Shown: one piece after another, positions 16,892-24,843 of the stretch
Layout of the letters: every line of letters begins with the position of its first letter
Position numbering within the stretch: position 1 is the stretch's first letter
Origin: Bacteroidales bacterium
GTDB taxonomy: Bacteria > Bacteroidota > Bacteroidia > Bacteroidales > F082
Direction of reading: 5' to 3'
Assembly (NCBI GenBank): GCA_017539045.1
Contig: JAFYHS010000006.1
Coordinates: forward strand, 124,001 to 188,000
Length of the DNA stretch: 64,000 bases
Program-made: the position numbers and the translations under genes
Notes under the pieces: generated by a model
What the model was told of the DNA's origin: nothing
Seen by the model: only the letters and a program-made list of their open reading frames with translations
Databases searched by the model: none

Positions 16892-17356
16892 TTATGACTG
16901 CGTGGTTGTTTTGCTTTCTTCGGCTTCAATCTCCTTGGCGAGCATCTTTCGACCTACACCATAGTTAATGATGAAGGCAGCACCCACGGCCAGCAAAACC
17001 ACGCCGAAACCAATGGCGGTTTGGGCATCCTCGGCAATGTGGATTTCTTGCGTTGAGAGGAAGAAACCGTATAGTATCAAACCGATGCCAACTATGGAAG
17101 TGATACAGCCCCACAGCAGTTTGGTGAGCAGTTTCTCCTTCAGTAGTTTTGGCTTGCGAGAAACCTTCTTGAGTATTTCCTCGACATCCATGTCGGGATT
17201 TTTCTCCAAGGCCGCCGTGACGATTTGCGTGCGAGCGTTGGTCTCGTTCATTTTACGACGTGTTTCCATCCAAATGAAGATAATGGGGAGTACGCATCCG
17301 CATAAAATGATGGGTAACATGTTGATGAATTCCACCCAAATTACATTGCTATTCAT
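16892..17356 (-). CDS. DUF6249-like membrane protein
   Basis: Protein of 154 residues with three membrane helices (about residues 8-30, 83-103, 113-133) and a cytoplasmic linker NPDMDVEEILKKVSRK. This layout matches small Bacteroidota membrane proteins found beside ECF sigma genes. It ends 3 bases before the sigma gene. Function unknown; likely part of the envelope-stress module. Confidence 0.72.
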   Translation of the reverse strand: MNSNVIWVEFINMLPIILCGCVLPIIFIWMETRRKMNETNARTQIVTAALEKNPDMDVEEILKKVSRKPKLLKEKLLTKLLWGCITSIVGIGLILYGFFLSTQEIHIAEDAQTAIGFGVVLLAVGAAFIINYGVGRKMLAKEIEAEESKTTTQS

Positions 17357-17458
17357 TTTTCTTATCGTTTTTAAGTGTTAGACTTCTGTTTTCTTGAACC
17401 AGTTCGCCCATATAACAAGTCTGGATGGCAAAAGGTGACGTCAGGAGTGAAATAATAG

Positions 17459-18211
17459 TTATTCGTTTGTCTGTTTGTCCTGTTCAAGCTTCTCTATGGC
17501 CTGTTTGAGAATTTCCTCTTCCTCAAACATCTCTTTCAGCAACTGTTCATTAGAGATTCCATAATCTTCTCCAAGATCTTCATTCACCACGCGTTGGTTG
17601 CTGAATTCTTTCATTTCATCCTCGCTGACCTTCATCATTTTCATGCAAAGGTCTCGTGTACTCTTCAATTCTTTCAAATAAACTTGATTCGTGAAATAAT
17701 AATTAGGAAAGTCAAATTTGAGAAGTTTTCCTACAGAATTCATTAATTCTGACTCCGTCATCTCTTTTTTATAACCAACCAATAGGTCTTCTTCGTATTT
17801 ATGGCGCATACTGTAGAAAGAAGAAACCTCATGAACAAAATTGACATTGCCGAGGGTGTTGAAAGTCTCTATATTGGAGGAAAAAATGTTTTCTGTCGTT
17901 TCAGAAAATTCCATTTGGGAAACCTTCAAAGCATCTGTAAATTGGAAACGAAGGCTGTCGAAATACTCCGGATGAAAGGCAAGCTCCTGTTGATTCCGTT
18001 TTGCCTTCTTAAAGGCGGAACTTGCATCTTCCAATTGTTCAATGGTTTTGTCAAAGTCATAGAGGATCATCATGACCATTTCCATCTTGGCCGCCGCTTT
18101 ATGGCGTCTATCGATGATGGCTGAGGTGCCGAAGGTGAGTATGATGGAGAAGGTTGTCGCGAGAAGCGTCAACAGAAACTGTTTGGTGCCGGACGAAGGT
18201 TTTTCTTTCAT
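17459..18211 (-). CDS. Protein of unknown function with one membrane helix
   Basis: Protein of 250 residues from the ATG at 18211. One membrane helix lies at residues about 10-33 (FLLTLLATTFSIILTFGTSAII), followed by a long helical, strongly charged region that is probably periplasmic. No known domain recognised. The ATG at 18211 is preferred to upstream codons because it puts the membrane helix near the N-terminus and starts 7 bases after the upstream stop. Confidence 0.7.
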   Translation of the reverse strand: MKEKPSSGTKQFLLTLLATTFSIILTFGTSAIIDRRHKAAAKMEMVMMILYDFDKTIEQLEDASSAFKKAKRNQQELAFHPEYFDSLRFQFTDALKVSQMEFSETTENIFSSNIETFNTLGNVNFVHEVSSFYSMRHKYEEDLLVGYKKEMTESELMNSVGKLLKFDFPNYYFTNQVYLKELKSTRDLCMKMMKVSEDEMKEFSNQRVVNEDLGEDYGISNEQLLKEMFEEEEILKQAIEKLEQDKQTNE

Positions 18212-18218
18212 ATTTTTT

Positions 18219-18548
18219 TCATTTACGTTGGTATGTCTTGTATCGTTTCCATTCCTCTTGGAGGTCAGCCTCATGCTCACCCATGAAGAACGTTGCTTGT
18301 AGGTCCTCCTTGAAAGGCGTCCAGTTGCCGCAAATCACGCCGTCATGGGCGATGACAGGCTGGAAGATGCCGCTGTTGTTATGGGCTTTGTGGCGGTAAT
18401 CAGGCGAGAGGACGATGTCGCGGCTCTTATAGCCGATGAGGTATTCGTCGTAAGGCGGAATCAGGAGATATTTGCCTTTGCGGAAACCACGGGAGCGGCA
18501 ATCGTACGTATAATAAAATTCCCTGCATGTAGAGACGCGCCATGGCAC
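18219..18548 (-). pseudogene. C-terminal fragment of AlkZ-like winged-helix DNA glycosylase
   Basis: These 109 codons continue the upstream gene after a frameshift. The stretch CRSRGFRKGKYLLIPPYDEY and IGYKSRDIVLSPDYRHKAHNNSGIF is the conserved C-terminal part of HTH_42 (PF06224) proteins. The frame opens with an ATG inside the 18517-18568 palindrome, so separate translation of a short piece is possible but would lack the winged helices and active site. Confidence 0.75.
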
Positions 18549-19267
18549 GTCTCTACATGCAGGGAATTACCTAATATTTCAATCCCCCGCCTGCAATCGT
18601 TGACATTCAGCCCCGACCACCAAACGAAATCTTCCAAGGTGGCTGGCTGACGGCTTTGGTAATATTTCCGCGCGAGCATCGCCAAGATCTCGTCGCGGTC
18701 CATTTTGACATGGGTTTTCACCTTATCGGCAGCAAGGGCGTATGTCGCCTTCATCGGTAACAGGTCACCGCTGCAAAGCGTGCCCGACAGTTCGGCATAG
18801 CGGATGTGATACGACAGGCGATGGTCGTCCATTTGGATGTCTTTCTCCGCCAGAGCCTGAACGAAATCTTCCTTGGTGACACTACCCTTCTCTGCAGCGG
18901 TTTTGACAAGGATTTCCCTGATGCGCTTCACCTCTTCTTCGGGGATGCTGATTTTGTTGCTGCTCATCCACCCTTTGATGACTGCCAATGCCTTCGCCGA
19001 ACAAAGCTCGAGCAAGGGCCAGTAGTCCTCAGCGGAAACGAGTTGCCAAGTGCCGCGCATCAGGTGCAAACGGAGGATTTGTCCGCTGTCGAAGGCCTTC
19101 TTGAAGGCTTTGGAAGAGGGTTTCTTGGTACGCATCGCCACTGCCCAGCGCATCAGGCGGTACTCCTGTGCCTGCATCGCGCCCATATGGTTGACCACCG
19201 CTTCGGGCTTGTCGAACTGCGGGCAGATGAGCTGCTGACTGAGCAATCGGAGGGCGACGGGATTCAT
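18461..19267 (-). pseudogene. N-terminal part of AlkZ-like winged-helix DNA glycosylase, interrupted by a palindrome
   Basis: PF06224-type protein of the AlkZ/AlkX group, which unhooks DNA interstrand crosslinks. The first about 240 residues are normal and include the QxQ active-site-type motif at residues 32-34 (GAMQAQEYRLMRW). After RRGIEILG the frame enters a 52-bp palindrome and continues into unrelated residues (ending SAKANIS), while the true C-terminus lies one frame away at 18219-18548. The intact family protein would have about 350 residues. The start overlaps nothing; it sits 8 bases after the thioesterase stop in a shared transcript. The gene is probably inactive. Confidence 0.8.
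18517..18568. repeat. 52-bp palindrome of the TGTAGAGACG family inside the AlkZ-like gene
   Basis: Arms of 21 bases (AATTCCCTGCATGTAGAGAC plus G, and the complement) flank a 10-base centre containing CCATGG. The inner 30 bases match 1369-1398 in both arms and in centre length. Here it carries an extra outer arm AATTCCCTGCA. Frame analysis shows that it shifts the reading frame of the host gene. Confidence 0.88.
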
Positions 19268-19275
19268 TGCAAGGC

Positions 19276-19662
19276 TTATTGGAATTTGGACATGAACTTC
19301 TCGCTCTCCACGACAAAGCGCTCGTGAATGCCTTCGCCGACAAGTGTTGTGTCTTCATAGCACTTCACTTCGAACACCAGGCGGCGGCGGTCCACTTCAA
19401 CGAGTTCGGCCTCGCAGCGGATGGTGCTGCCCACCGGGCTGGCCTTCAAATGCTTGATGTTCACGGCAATGCCAACAGTGGTGTTGCCTTCTCCAATCTT
19501 GTCGCAAACACCCATCAGGCAGGTCTTTTCCATAAGGGCAATCATGGCGGGGGTGGCAAACACCTCCAAGGCGCCTGAGCCATACACAGCGGCGGTATCC
19601 TTGTGTTCAACCACAAGCTGTTCGCTGTGGCGAAGTCCAATCAATGCGTCGAATTCTGTCAT
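19276..19662 (-). CDS. Hotdog-fold thioesterase (FlK-like)
   Basis: Acyl-CoA thioesterase-like protein of 128 residues; the acyl group is unknown. The hotdog helix is in GSGALEVFATPAMIALMEKTC, and the strands IAVNIKHLKASPVGSTIRCEA and RRLVFEVKCYED fit the family. The ATG at 19662 is chosen because it lies directly after the M28 peptidase stop; the frame upstream only shadows that gene. It is in a tight operon: M28 peptidase, thioesterase, AlkZ-like gene. Confidence 0.85.
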   Translation of the reverse strand: MTEFDALIGLRHSEQLVVEHKDTAAVYGSGALEVFATPAMIALMEKTCLMGVCDKIGEGNTTVGIAVNIKHLKASPVGSTIRCEAELVEVDRRRLVFEVKCYEDTTLVGEGIHERFVVESEKFMSKFQ

Positions 19663-19663
19663 T

Positions 19664-20929
19664 TTAATACCTTTTAATAAAGTCCGTAACGATCTTGAAA
19701 ATGGGTTCGTAACTGTCGAAAATCGCGTTCTCGTAGGTGTCGTAAATGGTGTGGTAATATTTGAACGCATCGCCTTCCTCGTTCTCTAAGAAGATGCAGG
19801 GCACATGACGGGTGGCGAAGGGATAATGGTCGCTGTTGGCGGCCAACTGGCCACGGTTCAGCGCCTTGAAATAGTGGTTCTCGTTGTTGATTTGCTCAAA
19901 CAAGGCGAAGCCACGCATTCCCTCGTCGCTGGCCTCGCAATACTGCACCGGGTTGTTGTCGCCAATCATGTCGATATTGAAGAGATACTTGATCTGCTCC
20001 AACGGCACGATGGGGTTCTTGGCAAAATACTCCGATCCGCGCAGGTTGGCATCCTCGCCCGAGAAGGCGATGAAATACATGTCGTATTCGGGTTTGTTCT
20101 TGGCATAATAGGCTGCCAAGGTGACAATGGCGGCCGTGCCTGAGGCGTTGTCGTTGGCGCCTGCATAGAACACCCTACGACCCAGGTTGCCCAAATGGTC
20201 GTAGTGCGCAGTGAAGACATAGCAGCTGTCGTGCTTGCGTCCCTCCACCTTGCCGATGACGTTGAAGCACTCGTAGTCCTTGAGGAACTTGTTGTCCATG
20301 TTCAACTTGATGGTCTTGGCATCCTTGGGGAAACGGTAAGGCACCCAGATGACGGGCTTGGGAAAGACCTTCTCGCCGTAAGCCTTGTAGAACTTCATGG
20401 GCTCTTCCCAGGTGAAGAGTATGCCGGCCACAGGGCTGAAATCCTTGCTCTGCATCCGTTTGAAGTCCTTCCCGTGCTTGTAGCTGAACATAAAGTCGCA
20501 GACCACAAAAACATTTTGGTTCTCCGGCTTGGCCAAGTCGGCGAAGATCTTCTCCGAGTCGTAATGGGCCGTGTCAATGTGATACAGCCCAAACTCGCCT
20601 TTAATGGTGGGGTTGAACTCGCGTACGGTGAAGTCAACGCCTGGGATCTGCTTCTTGCCGTCGACCCACATCTTCATGCGTCTCGGAAACGTGTTGATAT
20701 CCAAAGTGAACGGCTGGCAGATAACCTCATCAACACCCGCATTGGTGAATTCTTTGACAAGATACTTCCCTGCTTTGTTGGCACCGTCTTTGGCATAGCC
20801 GCGACCTTGGTATTTCGAAGAGCTCAATTCCTTGACAATCTGTTTGTAATGTTCCAAATCTTGCGCATTCACCTGTACCACAGCAATAAGTACAACGATA
20901 AGGATGCCGAAAAAAGATCTTTTAGTCAT
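19664..20929 (-). CDS. Secreted M28-family zinc aminopeptidase
   Basis: Exported metallopeptidase of 421 residues. The signal peptide ends at VQVNA (residue 22). Two-zinc ligands are visible in order: His and Asp in TAHYDHLG, Asp in GANDNASG, the catalytic Glu pair in FSGEDANLRG, Asp in NIDMIGDN, and the last His in YYHTIYDT. A PA-like insert precedes the catalytic domain. It probably trims peptides in the periplasm. First gene of a three-gene minus-strand operon, divergent from an outer-membrane barrel gene. Confidence 0.92.
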   Translation of the reverse strand: MTKRSFFGILIVVLIAVVQVNAQDLEHYKQIVKELSSSKYQGRGYAKDGANKAGKYLVKEFTNAGVDEVICQPFTLDINTFPRRMKMWVDGKKQIPGVDFTVREFNPTIKGEFGLYHIDTAHYDSEKIFADLAKPENQNVFVVCDFMFSYKHGKDFKRMQSKDFSPVAGILFTWEEPMKFYKAYGEKVFPKPVIWVPYRFPKDAKTIKLNMDNKFLKDYECFNVIGKVEGRKHDSCYVFTAHYDHLGNLGRRVFYAGANDNASGTAAIVTLAAYYAKNKPEYDMYFIAFSGEDANLRGSEYFAKNPIVPLEQIKYLFNIDMIGDNNPVQYCEASDEGMRGFALFEQINNENHYFKALNRGQLAANSDHYPFATRHVPCIFLENEEGDAFKYYHTIYDTYENAIFDSYEPIFKIVTDFIKRY

Positions 20930-20947
20930 ATTGTTTCAATTTTGTCG

Positions 20948-20955
20948 CAAAAATA
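20948..20955 (-). promoter_or_regulatory. -7 box for the M28 peptidase operon
   Basis: TATTTTTG on the minus strand, 19 bases upstream of the ATG at 20929. Confidence 0.5.
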
Positions 20956-20987
20956 GGTTTTTCCTGCATTCTTTTTATAAAAAGAAG

Positions 20988-20995
20988 TACTTTTG
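20988..20995 (+). promoter_or_regulatory. -7 box for the outer-membrane barrel gene
   Basis: TACTTTTG on the plus strand, 7 bases before the ATG at 21002, so the transcript would be nearly leaderless. Confidence 0.5.
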
Positions 20996-21001
20996 CAATC
21001 T

Positions 21002-21634
21002 ATGAAAGACAAAAAACTGCTCATACTGCTCCTCTTTTGGCTCATCGGTATTGGTTCGATGATGGCCCAGCGCCTCGGTGGTGGCCTCATGCTCGGCCCG
21101 GCTTTCTCCACCATGAGCATCAGCGGCAACGATAGCACGCGCTTCCGCACCGATTTCACTGGTGGTGTACGCATGGCGCTCATCCCCGAGCGTAGTATCA
21201 TCGGCGCCGAGATTGATGTGATTTATTCGCGGCAAGGCATGAGTTCGAAAAAAGGCTTGGATGAAGGCAACAACACCATCCGCTACATGGAAAAGTCGCA
21301 CTACATCAATGTGCCGCTGCTGCTCAACATCTACTTCCGCAAGTGGAACGAAGACGACGAGGACGAATCCATGATACCGCGCTTACGCATCGGACCGCAA
21401 ATCGGTTTCTGTGTGGGTGGCAACGACGTCATAGAAGTGAAAGGCAAGAAGAAACAGCAGTTCATCACACCTTGGGAGCTGGGTAGTTTCAACCGCATCG
21501 ATTATGGCGTCACGGCGGCGTTGAGCTATTGGTTCGTCGAGGTGCGCTACACCTTTGGCATGGCCAATGTCTTCAAGGAAGGCGCGAAATCCACCAACCA
21601 TGTGATTTCGGTGACTTGGTCGGATATTTGGTGA
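21002..21634 (+). CDS. Outer-membrane beta-barrel (PorT-like) protein
   Basis: Exported protein of 210 residues with a signal peptide ending at SMMAQ (residue 22). The rest shows alternating beta-strands with Gly/aromatic residues (GGGLMLGPAFSTMSI, YINVPLLLNIYFR, LRIGPQIGFCVGG, YGVTAALSYWFVEVRYTFGM) and ends in W, all typical of small eight-stranded outer-membrane barrels. An acidic loop EDDEDES is notable. The TTG at 20993 is part of the promoter and is not taken as the start. Confidence 0.83.
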   Translation: MKDKKLLILLLFWLIGIGSMMAQRLGGGLMLGPAFSTMSISGNDSTRFRTDFTGGVRMALIPERSIIGAEIDVIYSRQGMSSKKGLDEGNNTIRYMEKSHYINVPLLLNIYFRKWNEDDEDESMIPRLRIGPQIGFCVGGNDVIEVKGKKKQQFITPWELGSFNRIDYGVTAALSYWFVEVRYTFGMANVFKEGAKSTNHVISVTWSDIW

Positions 21635-21652
21635 TTGTTTTGGAAAAAACTA

Positions 21653-21660
21653 TACATTTG
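21653..21660 (+). promoter_or_regulatory. -7 box for trkA
   Basis: TACATTTG, 20 bases before the ATG at 21681. Confidence 0.5.
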
Positions 21661-21680
21661 CATTTTTAAACCGAATTGAA

Positions 21681-23021
21681 ATGAACATCATTATAGCCGG
21701 AGACGGAGAAGTAGGCATGCACTTGGCGGAAGCCTTGGTGCGTAGCAACCATAACATCACCATCGTGGACCCGCACGAGGAACTGCTGAAGATGATGGAA
21801 TCGCACAGCGACCTGATGACCATCACGGGCGACTCCACCTCGACCGCCGTGCTGCAACGCGCCAACGTGAAGAAGGCCGACCTTATGATCGCCGTGCTCC
21901 ACGACGAGCATATCAACCTGCTGACGGGCATCATCGCCAAGAAACTCGGTGCCAAACAAGTCATCGCACGCGTCAACACGATGGAGAACCTGAGTCCCGA
22001 GGTTTGGCGCATGTACCAAGACCTCGGCATCGACGGACTGCTCTCGCCCGAAGACATCGCCGCACAAGAGATCATCTCACTGCTGAAGAAAAACGCCTCG
22101 TCGGAGACCTACGACTTCGCGGGCGGCAACTTGCAACTCTTCATGGTGAAGCTGGAACCTGAGGCCGAGATCCTCGGCAAGACCGTCGATGAGGTCATCA
22201 ACCAATACGAGCACATCGAATTCCGCGTCGCCGCCATCCACCGCCGCCAAAACACCTTCGTGCCTCAAGGCGACGAGGTCTTCCAGGTGGCCGACATGGT
22301 GTATGTGGTCACCAAGCCACACGCCATCAAGGACATCATCAAGTTGAGCGGCAAAAAACATATCAACGTCCACAATGTGATGATTGTGGGCGGAGGCCGT
22401 GTGGGGCGCATCACCGCCAAACGCCTTGAGAAAGACTTGAACATCAAGATTTTGGAAATCAACAAGGAACGCTGCATGGACCTGACCAACTACCTCTCGG
22501 AGGCTTTGGTTGTCAACGCCGACGCCCGTAACCTCGACCTGCTTGAAGACGAAGGCATCAAGGATATGGACGCTTTCATCGCCGTCAGCGACAACACCGA
22601 GACCAACATCCTGACCTGTCTCCAGGCCAAGTCGTTTGGCGTGAAGAAGACCATCGCCCTGGTGGAGAACATCGACTACATCGACATCTCGCAAAACATC
22701 GGCATCGACTCCATCATCAACAAGAAACTCATCGCCGCCAGCTATATGGTGAAATACACCCTCGGTGCCAAGGTCTCCACGCTGAAGAGCCTCAGCGGCA
22801 TCGATGCCGACATCGTGGAGTTTGAGGTGAGGGCAGGCTCGGCGGTCACGCGCAAGCCCATCGGACAACTGCCCATGCCCAACGACGCCATCATCTGCGG
22901 CATCACCCGCGACGGCGAGAGCTTCATCGCCACCGACGACTTCCAGATCGAGGCCGACGACCAAGTGGTGGTGCTCGCACTGCCTGCCGGCATCCCCGCT
23001 GTTGAACGTTTGTTCCATTAG
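21681..23021 (+). CDS. trkA: Trk system potassium transporter peripheral subunit TrkA
   Basis: Cytoplasmic NAD-binding regulatory subunit of the TrkH potassium channel. The 446-residue protein has two RCK_N/RCK_C pairs: the first Rossmann motif is IIAGDGEVGMHLAEAL (residue 3 on), the second IVGGGRVGRITAKRL near residue 234. Each is followed by an RCK_C domain that gates the channel. Normal length. The gene is followed by trkH after a 172-base gap filled by a palindromic element. Confidence 0.95.
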   Translation: MNIIIAGDGEVGMHLAEALVRSNHNITIVDPHEELLKMMESHSDLMTITGDSTSTAVLQRANVKKADLMIAVLHDEHINLLTGIIAKKLGAKQVIARVNTMENLSPEVWRMYQDLGIDGLLSPEDIAAQEIISLLKKNASSETYDFAGGNLQLFMVKLEPEAEILGKTVDEVINQYEHIEFRVAAIHRRQNTFVPQGDEVFQVADMVYVVTKPHAIKDIIKLSGKKHINVHNVMIVGGGRVGRITAKRLEKDLNIKILEINKERCMDLTNYLSEALVVNADARNLDLLEDEGIKDMDAFIAVSDNTETNILTCLQAKSFGVKKTIALVENIDYIDISQNIGIDSIINKKLIAASYMVKYTLGAKVSTLKSLSGIDADIVEFEVRAGSAVTRKPIGQLPMPNDAIICGITRDGESFIATDDFQIEADDQVVVLALPAGIPAVERLFH

Positions 23022-23034
23022 TATTTTTAGTAAT

Positions 23035-23181
23035 CACAAAACAAACAAAACTTACAAAACAATGATAAAGCCTAAAGAAAAGCGTGTGGCGGCACGCAAC
23101 CGCGTTGCCGCCGGAAAGCGGGCCAGTTGGCCGCTTTCCACAGCTTTAATAAAAGGTTTTGAGGGTTTTGTAGGTTTTGTG
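23035..23181. repeat. Composite 147-bp inverted-repeat element between trkA and trkH
   Basis: Outer arms of 26 bases (23035-23060 and 23156-23181, built of CAAAAC/GTTTTG units) pair with few mismatches. Inside are two further hairpins: GGCGGCACGC with GCGTTGCCGCC, and GGAAAGCGG with CCGCTTTCC (23112-23139). The layout is MITE-like. It separates two genes whose products work together. Confidence 0.75.
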
Positions 23182-23193
23182 ACACAATAACCG

Positions 23194-24657
23194 ATGAAGT
23201 GGAAAACTAAAATAAACCATCCTTTAGTCCTCCGCATCGAAGGCCAGCTGATACTCATCGAAGGTCTCTTCATGCTGACGGTGCTCCCCGTGACTTATCT
23301 CCACCACGGGCTGTATGCCTTCAGCATGCCCTTCTCTGCCCTCATCACCCTGCTGACCGGTTTCATCCTGCTCATCGCCACCCGCAACCACAAAGACGAC
23401 AAGACCACCTCGCGCGACGGCGTCTATGTCGTGTGCATCTCATGGCTTGTGCTCTCGTTGTTCGGTGCCATACCCTACCTGCTCAGCAAGAGCGTGCCCA
23501 ACTTCACCGATGGCTTCTTTGAGGCCTTGTCGGGCTTCACCACCACGGGAGCCACCATCTTGACCAACATCGAGTCCACATCTAAAGACATCCTCCTCTG
23601 GCGTAGCATGACCCAATGGATTGGTGGCTTGGCCATCATCGTCTTCTCATTGGCCATCCTGCCCTACCTCGGCATGAGCGGCATGCAACTCTTCGTGTCA
23701 GAGATCAACGGCATCACCTACGACAAGCTACACCCACGCGTCATGCATACCGTGAGGCGCATTTGGTTTATCTACCTGTTTTTCACTCTATTGGAGACAC
23801 TTTTGCTCTATCGAGGCGACATGGACTTCTATGACGCCCTCTGTCACTCGTTGAGCACCATCAGCTCGGGTGGTTTCTCCACACGGACGGCTAACATCGG
23901 GGCATTCTCCAACTATTCCCAGGTCGTGATTACCGTCTTTATGGTGCTGTCGGGCTGCAACTTCTCCTTGCTGCTGCTCTCCTTGAGTTGGCGTTCGTTC
24001 ACCATCCTGAAAAACCAGGAGTTCCGCACCTACTTGCTCTACACCGTAGTTTTGGGCATAGCCATAGGCTTGGTGTTGTTCTTTGGTTGTCACAAGAGCT
24101 TCGGTTCCTCTTTCCGTGAGTCGTTCTTCAGCGTCATCTCGGCCTTCACCACCACGGGCTTCTTCGTCAGCGACTACACCGCTTGGCCTACCTTCCTTTG
24201 GGTCATCCTCTTCCTGCTGATGTTCATCGGTGCCTGTTCGGGCTCCACCTCGGGCGGTGTCAAGATTTTCCGCCATCTCATCTTCACCAAGAACTCGGTA
24301 CTCGAGCTGAAGCGCATCATCCATCCCAATGCTGTGTTGCCCGTGAAAGTGAACGGCAAAGCCATCTCCACGAGCGGTGTCTACAAACACGTCACCTTCA
24401 TCTTTGTCTATTTCTTGGTCTTCCTCATCGGTGCCGTCATCCTGTTGGCCATGGGTATCGACATTGAGACTGCCTTAGGCGCTTCGGTGGCCACGCTGAG
24501 CAATGTAGGCACAGGCCTCGGTCAAGTGGGTCCGGGCGGTTCCTATGTCTTCTTCCCGCTGTTTGCCAAGTGGCTGCTCATCTTCTTCATGCTCCTCGGC
24601 AGGGTGGAACTTTTCTCGTTGATTACGCTGCTTTCACGGAGTTTTTGGAGGAATTAA
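23194..24657 (+). CDS. trkH: TrkH-family potassium uptake channel subunit
   Basis: Inner-membrane potassium-translocating subunit of 487 residues. It has four membrane-pore-membrane repeats with selectivity-filter loops: GFTTTGATI, STISSGGFST, SAFTTTGFF and SNVGTGLGQVGPG. About ten hydrophobic helices are visible. It works with TrkA encoded upstream. The start follows the composite repeat by 12 bases. Confidence 0.94.
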   Translation: MKWKTKINHPLVLRIEGQLILIEGLFMLTVLPVTYLHHGLYAFSMPFSALITLLTGFILLIATRNHKDDKTTSRDGVYVVCISWLVLSLFGAIPYLLSKSVPNFTDGFFEALSGFTTTGATILTNIESTSKDILLWRSMTQWIGGLAIIVFSLAILPYLGMSGMQLFVSEINGITYDKLHPRVMHTVRRIWFIYLFFTLLETLLLYRGDMDFYDALCHSLSTISSGGFSTRTANIGAFSNYSQVVITVFMVLSGCNFSLLLLSLSWRSFTILKNQEFRTYLLYTVVLGIAIGLVLFFGCHKSFGSSFRESFFSVISAFTTTGFFVSDYTAWPTFLWVILFLLMFIGACSGSTSGGVKIFRHLIFTKNSVLELKRIIHPNAVLPVKVNGKAISTSGVYKHVTFIFVYFLVFLIGAVILLAMGIDIETALGASVATLSNVGTGLGQVGPGGSYVFFPLFAKWLLIFFMLLGRVELFSLITLLSRSFWRN

Positions 24658-24781
24658 GGTCAAAAACCTCCTAAATCCTTGGACTTCCCCGAAAAAAGTT
24701 TGGAACGAATAAACTTTCAACTAATTCATTCACAAATTATTACATTTCAAAAACCTTGAAAAAGTTTGGACTGCCCTTTCA

Positions 24782-24800
24782 ACCACTTGTCGAAAGAGGT
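24782..24800. promoter_or_regulatory. Dyad operator-like site upstream of the TPR protein gene
   Basis: Inverted repeat ACCACTT-N5-AAGAGGT (one mismatch between arms) ending on the T of the TAGTTTTG box. The same 7-5-7 dyad at the same distance from a TAGTTT box occurs at 26367-26385. A conserved GTTTGGA lies exactly 36 bases upstream of both boxes (24764 and 26349). Confidence 0.55.
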
Positions 24801-24807
24801 AGTTTTG
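24800..24807 (+). promoter_or_regulatory. -7 box for the TPR/HTH protein gene
   Basis: TAGTTTTG, 36 bases upstream of the ATG at 24844, directly behind the dyad. Confidence 0.5.
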
Positions 24808-24843
24808 TGATGCTGAAACGAGATCTTGTTTATTTTTGTCCCC

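Noticed and set aside
20993-21001. TTG as an upstream start of the barrel gene
   Set aside because: It lies inside the TACTTTTG promoter box; the ATG at 21002 directly begins the signal peptide.
23002-23190. Short open frame across the trkA-trkH gap
   Set aside because: It runs through inverted-repeat sequence and encodes no recognisable protein.
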